Shown here piece after piece: positions 1 to 7,851 of a stretch of DNA of 64,000 nt. Source of the DNA: Candidatus Sulfotelmatobacter sp. (GTDB lineage: Bacteria; Acidobacteriota; Terriglobia; Terriglobales; Acidobacteriaceae); NCBI GenBank assembly GCA_036500765.1, contig DASYBM010000001.1, positions 226,412-290,411 on the forward strand. The letters are read 5' to 3'. Below the pieces are notes generated by a model. It did not search any database, had not been told where the DNA came from, and saw nothing but the letters and a program-made list of their open reading frames with translations. The translations under genes were made by a program, and so were the position numbers. Position 1 is the stretch's first letter, and each line of letters begins with the position of its first letter.

Positions 1-16
1 ACGACCAACGACTGCC

Positions 17-838
17 TTATTTCAGTTCCCTCTCAATCGCCGCCTCAGCCAGCGGCGCCATAATCTTGAACCCCGCCGCGTTGGGATGCAGTCCGTCATC
101 GGCGAGATCCTTCTTCATCAATCCTTTGTCGTCAACCATGGCGCTGAAATAGTCCAGGTAAACGCAGCCATTTGCGGGAATCACGCAGTAAGCCCGCAGC
201 CAGTTATTCAGCAGAAGAATTTTCTCCACCGAGCGTTGCGCAAAAAAATCCTTCGACTCCTCCGTATAGTTGTGCACCGGCAGCACCGACGAATAAATCA
301 CTTTGATATTGTTCACCCGCGCCAGTTCCGCGAGCGAAGCGTAGTCCGCTTCAATGTCTTCGATCCGCATCGGGCCGGTGTTCCCGGCAATGTCGTTGGT
401 CCCAGCCAGAATAACTACAACCTTCGGGTCCAGATGAATCACATCCTGCCGAAAGCGCACCAGCATCTGCGGTGTGGTCTGCCCGCCAATGCCGCGATTG
501 ACGTACGGCTTGCCGGGAAAATATTCGCCGAGATGCCATATATCGGTGATCGAATCGCCAAAAAACACGACGCGATCCTCGCCACGCTTCGGCGCCGTGA
601 GCGCGGCGTTAGCAGCTCGGTAGCGTTCCAGTTGGCCGAAGTCGTCGGTGAAAACAGCGATCCGCCTCAAACGGTACTGGTCGAGCCCGCCAAAGCCGGT
701 GCTTGGAATCGAAAGCGGAGCTGGGGAAGTCGCCGGCGCGGCGGGCGCCGGTGCGCCAGACTGCTGCGCAAAAGAAACAACAACAAAAGTTATGACAGCC
801 AAAAATTGCGTGAAGATGCAGACTGGTCTTAGGTGCAT
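17..838 (-). CDS. Secreted SGNH/GDSL esterase (copy 1)
   Basis: Probable exported ester hydrolase of about 273 residues. I chose the ATG at 838 because GAGG lies 5 bases upstream; an ATG 15 bases further up is possible. A hydrophobic N terminus ending in AQQ looks like a signal peptide. SGNH family blocks are visible: GDSIT (nucleophile Ser about residue 96), a conserved Gly in NRGIGG, GTND (about 146-149) and DGLHPN near the C terminus carrying the Asp-His pair. The next gene on the same strand is a clear paralogue, so this is a tandem duplication. The substrate is unknown; acetyl-sugar esterase activity would fit the saccharolytic gene content but is inference. Confidence 0.85.
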   Translation of the reverse strand: MHLRPVCIFTQFLAVITFVVVSFAQQSGAPAPAAPATSPAPLSIPSTGFGGLDQYRLRRIAVFTDDFGQLERYRAANAALTAPKRGEDRVVFFGDSITDIWHLGEYFPGKPYVNRGIGGQTTPQMLVRFRQDVIHLDPKVVVILAGTNDIAGNTGPMRIEDIEADYASLAELARVNNIKVIYSSVLPVHNYTEESKDFFAQRSVEKILLLNNWLRAYCVIPANGCVYLDYFSAMVDDKGLMKKDLADDGLHPNAAGFKIMAPLAEAAIERELK

Positions 839-904
839 GTTTGCCTCGGACACAGCATAGCCCAGCCTACGCCTTCGACAAAGCGACCGGACTTTGGCCC
901 CAAT

Positions 905-1690
905 TCAGCGTCTGCCCGCGAGCGCCTTCGCGATCGCCTTCTCCGCCAGCGGCGCCATGATCTTGTACCCCGCGTCATTGGGATGCAGCCCGTCATCGGC
1001 CAACTCGTGCTTGAGCATTCCCTTACTATCCACCAACGCGGAGAAATAGTCGAGGTGCACCAGATCATTTCTGGCGCAGTAATTTTTGAGCCACGCGTTC
1101 AGCGCCAAAATTCTTTCGCGCGGACGCAGCGCAAACGATTCCTTTGCGTCCGCTGTGTAGTTGTGTACCGGGAGCACGGACGCGAACACCATCCGAATGC
1201 CGTGCGCCTGCGCCAACTCAGCCATTGACGCATAGTTAGCCTCGATGTCCTCGTTGCGCGCGGGCCCGGTGACTCCCGCGAGGTCATTGGTCCCAGCCAG
1301 CACGACCAACACTTTAGGATGCAGATCGATCACATCCTGGCGGAAGCGCACCAGCATCTCGGGCGTAGTCTGCCCGTCGATCCCTCGGTTGATGTACGGT
1401 TTGCCCGGAAAATATTCCGCCAGCTTCCAGTAATCGGTGATGGAGTCGCCAATAAAGATGACCCGATTCTCGCCATGCACAGGCGGCGCCAGCTTAGCGT
1501 TGTCTTCGCGATAGCGCCCCAGTTGCCCGAAGTCGTCGGTATAGATAGCAATGCGGGACGCTCGGTACTCATCCAGTCCAGGGTACCCGGTTGAGGGAAT
1601 CGAGGGAGCAGGCTGCTGCGCGAATGCGGACACAGTAAACAACAAGATTGCTGTGAATTGCGAGACTGCGCAGGACTCCTTCGAGCGCAC
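905..1690 (-). CDS. Secreted SGNH/GDSL esterase (copy 2)
   Basis: Paralogue of the gene at 17-838, with the same order of blocks: GDSIT, NRGIDGQTTP, GTND and DGLHPN. The frame stays open up to about 1810, where it would overlap the end of the DUF488 gene, so I prefer the GTG at 1690. It follows a G-rich stretch and leads into a typical signal peptide ending SAFAQQ (about 261 residues). A GTG at 1750 is an alternative. It lies 66 bases upstream of copy 1 and may be cotranscribed with it. The function is probably exported esterase; the substrate is not predictable. Confidence 0.8.
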   Translation of the reverse strand: MRSKESCAVSQFTAILLFTVSAFAQQPAPSIPSTGYPGLDEYRASRIAIYTDDFGQLGRYREDNAKLAPPVHGENRVIFIGDSITDYWKLAEYFPGKPYINRGIDGQTTPEMLVRFRQDVIDLHPKVLVVLAGTNDLAGVTGPARNEDIEANYASMAELAQAHGIRMVFASVLPVHNYTADAKESFALRPRERILALNAWLKNYCARNDLVHLDYFSALVDSKGMLKHELADDGLHPNDAGYKIMAPLAEKAIAKALAGRR

Positions 1691-1793
1691 TTTGGCCCCC
1701 CCCAGAAAAACTTGCGCTTCAAATAATATCAGCGAGGTGAGCTTCGACACGACCCCGATCTGTCTCACAGGCGTTCGAAACTCAAGCCGAACT

Positions 1794-2231
1794 CTACAAG
1801 ATATGCTCAATTTCCACGCCGCCCCACTTGTCCTTCAGATACTCGGCGACTAGCCTGCGATGGCAGTGCTCCGGCGTGGGTTCGCTGCACAGCAGGCAGC
1901 CTCCGTCGATCAACTCGCGCGCTACATTCTCTTCCACTTTGCGCTCGGCCATCAATGCCAGAAAATCTCGCTCATACTCCCGCCAATCGCCGCGCTTCTT
2001 CTTATACGCGTCCAGCATTTCGTGAGTCGGCGCGAGTTCCGGCAAATGCAAATATCGGATGGAGAGGATCGACTCGCAAAAAAATTTCAGATCCTCGCGC
2101 TTGGAAAACCCGGCCAGCTGCGAAACGTTGTTCAACCGCACGTCGATCAGCCGCACCAGTCCCGGACGCCGCATTTTGCCGAAGAACTCCCGCGCCGGCT
2201 TCTTGGTAAATCCAATCGTAAAAAGCTTCAC
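1794..2231 (-). CDS. DUF488 family protein
   Basis: A 145-residue protein starting at GTG. It matches the DUF488 family: N-terminal TIGF motif, IDVR near residue 29, a central YxxR/LPELAP stretch and the C-terminal CxEPTPEHCHR motif (here CSEPTPEHCHR), which is the family signature. The function is unknown; the fold has been compared with phosphatase/rhodanese-like proteins. It lies divergent from the toxin-antitoxin pair, with 92 bases between starts, and just upstream of the esterase pair. Confidence 0.85.
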   Translation of the reverse strand: MKLFTIGFTKKPAREFFGKMRRPGLVRLIDVRLNNVSQLAGFSKREDLKFFCESILSIRYLHLPELAPTHEMLDAYKKKRGDWREYERDFLALMAERKVEENVARELIDGGCLLCSEPTPEHCHRRLVAEYLKDKWGGVEIEHIL

Positions 2232-2323
2232 AGACGCAGCCTCCGCCTAAGCCACGGGATGATGCGCTGGACAATTCTGCGGTGATTCGCTCCCGCAATG
2301 ATATCCTCATCCGGAGAGGTCGT

Positions 2324-2512
2324 ATGAGTACCGCCAAACAAGATGTCGAACTGCTCCTGAACAAACTTCCGGACAACAGCTCCATCGAGGATATTCAATA
2401 CCACCTCTACGTCCTCGACAAAGTGCGCCGCGGCCTTGAAGACACAAAAGTCAATGGCACACTTTCTCAGGAAGAAGTCGAGCTTCGCCTCAGCAAATGG
2501 CTCACCGAGTAG
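2324..2512 (+). CDS. Antitoxin of a ParE-type pair
   Basis: A 62-residue acidic protein (starts MSTAKQDVEL). The frame is open from 2282, but the ATG at 2324 is preceded by GGAGAG and gives the compact form expected of this antitoxin type. It carries helical segments (SIEDIQYHLYVLDKV) and a C-terminal EEVELRLSKWL helix that probably binds the toxin. Its stop overlaps the start of the toxin gene by 16 bases, the usual coupled order antitoxin-toxin. It is assigned from context and general shape rather than a strong motif. Confidence 0.75.
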   Translation: MSTAKQDVELLLNKLPDNSSIEDIQYHLYVLDKVRRGLEDTKVNGTLSQEEVELRLSKWLTE

Positions 2513-2784
2513 ATTGGTCTCGGCGCGCTCTTCAAGATATCGAAGCAATCGCCGAATACATAGGCGCTGATTCTCCCACCTACGCTGGCATCGTCGTCAA
2601 GAAAATCGTGAGTGCGACCAGAACGTTAAAACAGTTTCCACGTGCGGGACACAAGGTCCCGGAATTCGACGACGAGAGCATCCGTGAGCTAGTCGTGTAC
2701 AGCTACCGCGTCATCTACCGACTGCAAGACAAGGAAGTCGTGATTGCCGCGGTGATCCACGGGAAGCGCATCGTGCAGCTGTAA
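2497..2784 (+). CDS. RelE/ParE family toxin
   Basis: A 95-residue RelE/ParE-superfamily toxin. Visible family features are WSRRALQDIEAIAEYI at residues about 7-22, the FPRAGHKVPEF turn (about 47-57), RELVVYSYRVIYRL and the C-terminal VIHGKRIVQL strand. ParE members inhibit gyrase and RelE members cleave mRNA; the sequence favours ParE. It overlaps the antitoxin frame, so translation is probably coupled. It appears intact. Confidence 0.88.
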   Translation: MAHRVDWSRRALQDIEAIAEYIGADSPTYAGIVVKKIVSATRTLKQFPRAGHKVPEFDDESIRELVVYSYRVIYRLQDKEVVIAAVIHGKRIVQL

Positions 2785-2856
2785 AAAACGAGATTTTTGC
2801 GGCGAATGACCGACTATTTAGATGTATCCGCACAAATCGTGACCAAGCTCTCGCCT

Positions 2857-4587
2857 TCACATGCCGTCGTAATTCGGGCCGCCGCCGCCTTCCGGAGGAA
2901 CCCAGGTGATGATCTGGTACGGGTCGGCAATGTCGCAGGTTTTGCAGTGGACGCAGTTTGACGGGTTCAGGCTGATGCGCTTACCGTTGGGCTGGCTCGC
3001 GTCTTCCACCATCTCGTAGACATTCGCGGGACAAAAATTCTGGCACGGGCTGCCAAATTCTTTCACGCAGCGCGTATTGCAGATATTCGTGTCGTCGATC
3101 ACCAGGTGCGATGGTTGATCCTCTTCATGTTTCGTGCCTGAGTGGTAAAGGTCCGTCAGCTTGTTGAATGTGAGTTTGCCATCGCCCTTGGCTGGGCCGA
3201 GCAGGTGCGCTTCCGCTCCGCCGTCGGCAGGCAAGTCGGCCAGCTTGCGCATGTGCTCGTACCCGGCCTTCGCAGGATACCGGTTGCGCAAGCCGCGTCC
3301 GCCGGTAATCATCTGCAAGCCAGTATGGAAGAAACCAGCGACCATGCCGCGCTCGAATCCCTGATGCAGGTTGCGTACCTTCCAGAGTTCTTCTTTGATC
3401 CAGCTGGATTCGACTTTTTTCTGGAACCCACTCAGCGTCGCGGCCGACGAATCATCTTTGACCAGCGCATCAAACGCAGTCTCGGCCCCCAGCATCCCGC
3501 TCTTGATCGCGAGATGAATTCCCTTCAGCCGCGCCGAATTCAAAAAGCCCGCAGAATCCCCGAGAATCATCCAGCCATCGCCCGCCACCGGCGGAATCGC
3601 CCACCAGCCGCCGTACGGCATCGACTTCGCTCCGTAGCGAATCATCTTGCCGCCCTCGAGAAGCTTAGCCACGAACGGATGCTTCTTGAACTCCTGCAGG
3701 ACGCGCTGCGGATCAAGCCGCGGATCGGCATAGTCGAGCCCGGTGACAAATCCGAGCGACACGACGTTGTCGTTCGATCCGGTGCCCGGCGAGCCGTAAA
3801 TCCACGCCCCGCCGTATTCTTTCGTGGTAAGCGGCCAACCCATCGTGTAAATCACTTCGCCCGCCGCAATGCGTCCTGCCGGAACTTCCCAAAGTTCTTT
3901 CACTCCCACGCCGTAAGTTTGCGGGTTGGCGTTCTTCGCGAGATCGAATTTGTTGATGAGCTGTTTCGTTAAAGACCCGCGCGGCCCCTCCGCCAGAATC
4001 ACAACCTTCGCCTGCAAATCGTATCCCGGCTCAAAGTTCGATTTCTGATGACCTTCTTTGTCGACGCCCTTGTCGTCCGTGCGTACGCCGGTGACGCGTT
4101 CGCCATCAAAAAGCAGTTCAGACCCGGCAAAGCCGGTGAAGACCGTGATCCCGGCCGCTTCCACCTTGCTGCCCAACCACTTCACAAACTTGTTGAGCGA
4201 GATCACATAGTTCCCGTGATCGCGCAGAAACGGCGGCGTGATGGGAAACCTAAACTTACCCTTCTCGGTGAAAAAGTAGACCGCCTCTTTCGTGACCTTG
4301 GCGTCGAGCGGAGCTTCGTTCGCAAAATCGGGCAGCAACTCAAGCATCGACCGCGGATCAAGCAGCGCCCCGGAGAGGCAGTGCTGTCCAACCTCCCGCG
4401 CTTTCTCGAGAACGTAAATATTTTCTTTACTGAACTGCGAATCCGGATGCTCCGCATTGTGCGCGTCAATCATCTGCGCCAACCGCAGCGCGCAAGCCAT
4501 CCCAGCCGGTCCGCCGCCGACGATGACTACATCAGCCGGCATCTGCGGCCGTTCAACGCCTTCGAGAGGTTTGCGGAACACTAGCAT
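2857..4587 (-). CDS. Electron transfer flavoprotein-ubiquinone oxidoreductase
   Basis: A 576-residue ETF-QO. It passes electrons from reduced ETF to the membrane quinone pool, so it links acyl-CoA and amino-acid dehydrogenases to respiration. The FAD dinucleotide-binding motif VGGGPAGMACAL is at residues about 23-34. The C terminus has the 4Fe-4S region, with CVKEFGSPCQNFCPANVY followed by NCVHCKTCDI. The length is close to that of characterised ETF-QO proteins. Its partner ETF subunits are encoded just upstream on the same strand (5167-7058), separated by a HicBA pair. Confidence 0.96.
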   Translation of the reverse strand: MLVFRKPLEGVERPQMPADVVIVGGGPAGMACALRLAQMIDAHNAEHPDSQFSKENIYVLEKAREVGQHCLSGALLDPRSMLELLPDFANEAPLDAKVTKEAVYFFTEKGKFRFPITPPFLRDHGNYVISLNKFVKWLGSKVEAAGITVFTGFAGSELLFDGERVTGVRTDDKGVDKEGHQKSNFEPGYDLQAKVVILAEGPRGSLTKQLINKFDLAKNANPQTYGVGVKELWEVPAGRIAAGEVIYTMGWPLTTKEYGGAWIYGSPGTGSNDNVVSLGFVTGLDYADPRLDPQRVLQEFKKHPFVAKLLEGGKMIRYGAKSMPYGGWWAIPPVAGDGWMILGDSAGFLNSARLKGIHLAIKSGMLGAETAFDALVKDDSSAATLSGFQKKVESSWIKEELWKVRNLHQGFERGMVAGFFHTGLQMITGGRGLRNRYPAKAGYEHMRKLADLPADGGAEAHLLGPAKGDGKLTFNKLTDLYHSGTKHEEDQPSHLVIDDTNICNTRCVKEFGSPCQNFCPANVYEMVEDASQPNGKRISLNPSNCVHCKTCDIADPYQIITWVPPEGGGGPNYDGM

Positions 4588-4630
4588 TTAGCACCAAGTG
4601 TAACTGGCTATGATAACGGAGCGGGCGGAT

Positions 4631-4822
4631 TCAGCGAAGGGGATCGGGCACACCAAGTTGTTTGCAAATTCGAATCGCTGTGGGATTCTTGACTTCTCGA
4701 TGCCGCGGAACGGTACTGGTGCGTTGGCCGGCAGGATTGAAGTAGACACTATGATTCGCTCCCTCGCGGACAAGAACGCAGCCATTTGAAGCAAGGTGAC
4801 GAATTAAGTCCACGCGCTTCAT
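4631..4822 (-). CDS. hicA: HicA family mRNA interferase toxin
   Basis: A 63-residue HicA-type toxin, a double-stranded-RNA-binding-like fold that cleaves mRNA. Visible features are the N-terminal KRVDLIRHLASNGCVLVREG, the NHSVYFNP segment whose His aligns with the catalytic His of HicA, and the conserved VPRHREVKNPTA.RICKQLGV C-terminal part. It lies 60 bases downstream of the HicB gene on the same strand, the order seen in many hicBA loci. Confidence 0.87.
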   Translation of the reverse strand: MKRVDLIRHLASNGCVLVREGANHSVYFNPAGQRTSTVPRHREVKNPTAIRICKQLGVPDPLR

Positions 4823-4882
4823 CTGAGCTTGTGGGTAGCCCCGTTTGCAGCGTTTAAGATTAAGAAGGATCAGAGGGCTACG

Positions 4883-5119
4883 TCACGCGACAGACACGAT
4901 GATCTTCTCTGTAGTGATTTTCTTACCCGGATTTCGCTTTCCAGTAATTTCGCGGTTGGCTTCTACGAGCAGGCTGATCGCGTCTCTCAGGTTCTCGCGT
5001 GCCTCTTCCAGCGTATCTCCCTCGGAAATTGCACCCGGTAGCTCCTCCGCGTAGGCAAGGTAACCGCCGCCCTCAGACGCAGGCACTTCCTCGAATACGG
5101 CAGTGAGCATCAAGTCCAT
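4883..5119 (-). CDS. hicB: HicB family antitoxin
   Basis: A 78-residue protein with the partially degraded RNase H-like HicB fold. Family features are GGYLAYAEELPGAISEGDT followed by EEARENLRDAISLLVE. No clear C-terminal DNA-binding domain is visible after residue about 60. It precedes hicA on the same strand. The pair sits between etfA and the ETF-quinone oxidoreductase gene, so it interrupts what is otherwise a functional group. Confidence 0.87.
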   Translation of the reverse strand: MDLMLTAVFEEVPASEGGGYLAYAEELPGAISEGDTLEEARENLRDAISLLVEANREITGKRNPGKKITTEKIIVSVA

Positions 5120-5166
5120 AGCAATATTATAAAGCGTCTGTCCAGTCCAGGATACGTTGGAAGAAG

Positions 5167-6162
5167 CTACCCTCCTGCCTTCGCCTTCTTCACTTCTTCA
5201 ATCAGCGGCGGGACGATGTCGAACAAGTTACCCACGATCGCATAATCGGCTATCTCGAAGATCGGCGCTTCCGAATCTTTATTCACCGCAATAATCGTGC
5301 GCGCGCCCTTCATGCCGACGATGTGCTGAATCGCCCCGCTGATGCCGAGCGCCAGATACAGCTTGGGCGCGACGGTTTGCCCCGACGATCCGATCTGGCG
5401 GTCCATGGGCAGCCAGCCGGAATCACAGATGGGGCGCGACGCAGCCAGGTCTCCGCCGAGCGCGTCCGCCAACTGCTTGGCGATTTCGATGTTCTTCTGC
5501 TCTTTGATGCCCCGGCCCACGGCTACAATGATTTCCGCCTGCGTCAGGTCGACCGCCTGCTTGGCTTCCTTGAAAACTTCCTGCGGCTTGCTGCGGATGA
5601 CGCCGTCGGCGATCTCGACGCTAACGGTTTCGACGGGGGCGGCGTTGGCTCCGGCCTCGGCCTTGTCACCGCGAAACGCGCCGTTCTGAAACGTAGCGAA
5701 CCATGGAGCGTCGCTCGTGAAGCTCACGTCGGCGGCCAGCTTGCCCTGAAACATCTGCCGCGTAAAAACCAGCTTGCCGTTTTCGTGCTTGAATCCAATG
5801 CAATCACTGATCACGGTGCGGCCCATCGCCGTGGCCAGTTTGGGCACAAAGTCGCGGACCTGGTAGGTGTGCGGCATCAGCACCAGCTTGGGCTGCTTCG
5901 CTGCCAGGAATTGCTTCAGCCCCGCAGCGAATGCATCGGGCGTGTAGGGCTCGAGTTTCGGCGACTCGACGGCATAGACTTTCGCGATCTTCTTCGCCGC
6001 AACTTCGGCGGCAAGTGCCGCGGCGCTGCCGCCCACAACGGCCGCCTCCAAAGTCCAACCCGTAGCCGCGGCAATCGCCTGGCCCGCGGTGATAGTCTCC
6101 CAGGAGACGCGATTCAGTTTTCCTTCGCGCTGTTCGACGACGACTATGATGCTGTCAGCCAT
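5167..6162 (-). CDS. etfA: Electron transfer flavoprotein alpha subunit
   Basis: A 331-residue ETF alpha (FixB-like). The C-terminal FAD-binding domain is clear: VAVGRGI near residue 212, the SRP.CDSGWLPMDRQIGSSGQTVAPKLYLALGISGAIQHIVGM region at about 240-285, and IIAVNKDSEAPIFEIADYAIVGNLFDIVP near the end. Together with EtfB it forms the soluble heterodimer that accepts electrons from dehydrogenases. It lies 125 bases downstream of etfB; the spacer holds three strong hairpins. Confidence 0.96.
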   Translation of the reverse strand: MADSIIVVVEQREGKLNRVSWETITAGQAIAAATGWTLEAAVVGGSAAALAAEVAAKKIAKVYAVESPKLEPYTPDAFAAGLKQFLAAKQPKLVLMPHTYQVRDFVPKLATAMGRTVISDCIGFKHENGKLVFTRQMFQGKLAADVSFTSDAPWFATFQNGAFRGDKAEAGANAAPVETVSVEIADGVIRSKPQEVFKEAKQAVDLTQAEIIVAVGRGIKEQKNIEIAKQLADALGGDLAASRPICDSGWLPMDRQIGSSGQTVAPKLYLALGISGAIQHIVGMKGARTIIAVNKDSEAPIFEIADYAIVGNLFDIVPPLIEEVKKAKAGG

Positions 6163-6183
6163 AAAATCCTTTTGTCATTCCGA

Positions 6184-6275
6184 ACCGGCGTTCTTCGCCG
6201 GTGAGGAATCTGCTTTTCCGCCTACACCATCGCAGCAGCCGAGCTTCGCTCGGCGGGCGGACGAGGCGTCCGCCC
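6184..6275. repeat. Array of three hairpins between etfB and etfA
   Basis: Three separate inverted repeats occur in the 125-base spacer. They are ACCGGCG/CGCCGGT at 6184-6202, GCCGAGC/GCTCGGC at 6238-6254 and GGGCGGACG/CGTCCGCCC at 6255-6275. The first is embedded in a sequence of the type TCATTCCGAA...GAGGAATCTGC, a repeat family that recurs across the window. They could reduce read-through or stabilise etfB mRNA. Confidence 0.7.
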
Positions 6276-6287
6276 CTCCCTAAGCCA

Positions 6288-7058
6288 CTACAAAACCCGC
6301 AATTCGTTTCGCAGTTTATCTACCAGCTTCTTCGCAATCTCTCCCGCTCCGCCTTCGATATGCTCCGTCTTTTTCGTCTTCTGCGGAACGTACAGGCGCT
6401 CGATCTTCTGGAGATTCTCGCCGATCGCCGACTGCACTTCCGCCAGCGCCACTTTCCGCAGCGGCTTGTTCTTCGCCTGCTTGATGCCGATCAGCGTGGC
6501 GTAGCGCAGCTTGTTGATGCCCGACTGAATGGTCAGCACCGCCGGCGTAGGCATGTCGACAAACTGAAAGTACCCTGCTTCCAGTTCACGCTTCACCCGA
6601 ATTCCGCCGTCGGTCTTCTCGATCTGCATAATGATGGTCGCATGCGGCAGCCCCAGCAACTCGGCCAGAATTACGCCGGTCTGCGCATAACCGTAATCGT
6701 CGGATTGCAATCCGGTGAAGATGAGATCGAATTGCTCGTCTTTGATCGCCGCCGCGAAGGCCTTCGCTGTGTTGAACGCATCGAGCCCAACGAACTTGTC
6801 GTCTTCCAGATGAATAGCGCGGTCCGCGCCCTTGGCCAGCGCCTCGCGTAAAACTTGCTGCGCGCGCGCCGGGCCGCTGGTAATCACGACCACTTCGCCC
6901 TTGTGTTTCTCGCGCTGGCGCAGTGCCTCTTCCAAAGCGTAAGCGTCGGGCTCGTTGACTTCATAGGACACATCTTCGCGGATCCACGCGCCGCTTTCGT
7001 TCAGCTTGAGCGGGGCATCTTTCTGCGGCACCTGCTTCATGCACACCAGGATTTTCAA
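6288..7058 (-). CDS. etfB: Electron transfer flavoprotein beta subunit
   Basis: A 256-residue ETF beta (FixA-like). It begins MKILVCMKQVPQKDAPLKLN, and has VNEPDAYALEEALRQRE, the nucleotide-binding region DLIFTGLQSDDYGYAQTGVILAELLG at about 133-158 and the family motif near GGIRVKRELEAGYFQ. It pairs with the adjacent etfA product. The 5' flank (7059-7263) holds a dispersed repeat. Confidence 0.96.
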   Translation of the reverse strand: MKILVCMKQVPQKDAPLKLNESGAWIREDVSYEVNEPDAYALEEALRQREKHKGEVVVITSGPARAQQVLREALAKGADRAIHLEDDKFVGLDAFNTAKAFAAAIKDEQFDLIFTGLQSDDYGYAQTGVILAELLGLPHATIIMQIEKTDGGIRVKRELEAGYFQFVDMPTPAVLTIQSGINKLRYATLIGIKQAKNKPLRKVALAEVQSAIGENLQKIERLYVPQKTKKTEHIEGGAGEIAKKLVDKLRNELRVL

Positions 7059-7149
7059 GCGAATAGCTCCTTACTCATGGCTCAGCCAGCCACAGCAAAA
7101 CCTGTCAGTATAAATGAGTGGGGAGCGAAGAAGGAAACTTGGCCGGATT

Positions 7150-7208
7150 GAGCGGTCATCCTTAGCGGAGCTGTTTTTCAGGCGAAGCGAAGGATCTCCC
7201 GCGCCACT
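7150..7208. repeat. Dispersed repeat, ends in GGATCTCCCGCGCCAC
   Basis: A sequence of the form GGTCATCC...TTTCAGGCGAAGCGAAGGATCTCCCGCGCCAC. A close relative lies at 32020-32073 (TTGTCATCCCGAAGC...CAGGCGAAGGGAGGGATCTCCCGCGCCAC). Both are in intergenic DNA upstream of a gene, and both belong to the wider TCATCC/TCATTCC-type repeat family of this genome. Confidence 0.65.
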
Positions 7209-7263
7209 TAAACGACGACGTCGGTTTGCTGGAGAGAATCCATATCGGTCAAAAGTCGATCCG

Positions 7264-7497
7264 CTACTCCGTGAACACGACCGACTGCACGCCCGAAATC
7301 TCAAAGCGCTTGCGGCAGCGCATGTTCTTGCAGGCCATCAGGTCGTCCTTGCGCAGCATGTAGGATCGCGCCTTGGCAAAGCGCGCGCGGTCGCGCTCGT
7401 CGGCCCGCCCGGAAAGCTGGCGCTTCTTGGTGCGGACCACCCACGTGACTTCGTACTCCGCCGCCTGGTGGCAGTGAGGACAATTCAGCGAAGCCAT
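7264..7497 (-). CDS. Small zinc-ribbon-like protein
   Basis: About 77 residues if it starts at the ATG at 7497, which follows AGGAAAAGAAG; an ATG at 7539 would add 14 residues but lacks a clear ribosome-binding site. It has CPHCHQ near the N terminus and CKNMRC near residue 58, which together could bind one zinc ion, and a basic middle part (RTKKRQLSGRADERDRARFAKARSY). I do not recognise a named family. It stands alone between the etf genes and a small basic protein on the other strand. Confidence 0.65.
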   Translation of the reverse strand: MASLNCPHCHQAAEYEVTWVVRTKKRQLSGRADERDRARFAKARSYMLRKDDLMACKNMRCRKRFEISGVQSVVFTE

Positions 7498-7675
7498 CTT
7501 CTTTTCCTGCTTCTCGTCGAAAAAATCGCGCTCTTCCATAATGTGGCTGGGTTCGTTTTCGATACCCGCCTAGGAGAATTATTGCATATTTACCGGGTCG
7601 CACGATTCGTAAACTGCGCCGATACCGCGCTCAGGTTACACTCGTGAAAGAAGTCCTGGAGCCTAGCGAACCATC

Positions 7676-7840
7676 ATGGCGAGAAAAAAGAAAGCCAAAC
7701 GCTTTCGAGCGGTCACCGCGGTCAAGGAATTAGCCCGCGACCGCGTCGGCGCGCCTCCCGCCGGACAGATCGTCATCGAGAAAAAAAAGAAGCCGGAAAA
7801 ACACAAGCCTACGCTAGGCAAACTGCTGGAGCCGGAATGA
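7676..7840 (+). CDS. Small basic protein, 54 residues
   Basis: A short reading frame encoding a very lysine- and arginine-rich protein, beginning MARKKKAKRFRAVTAVKEL and ending KHKPTLGKLLEPE. It is basic at both ends with a hydrophobic-proline middle (GAPPAGQIVIE). A ribosome-binding-site-like CTGGAG lies some 20 bases upstream, which is weak support. I believe similar short proteins occur in other Acidobacteriota, but that is from memory. The high charge suggests nucleic-acid or ribosome binding. Confidence 0.55.
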   Translation: MARKKKAKRFRAVTAVKELARDRVGAPPAGQIVIEKKKKPEKHKPTLGKLLEPE

Positions 7841-7851
7841 TCGGAGACCCT

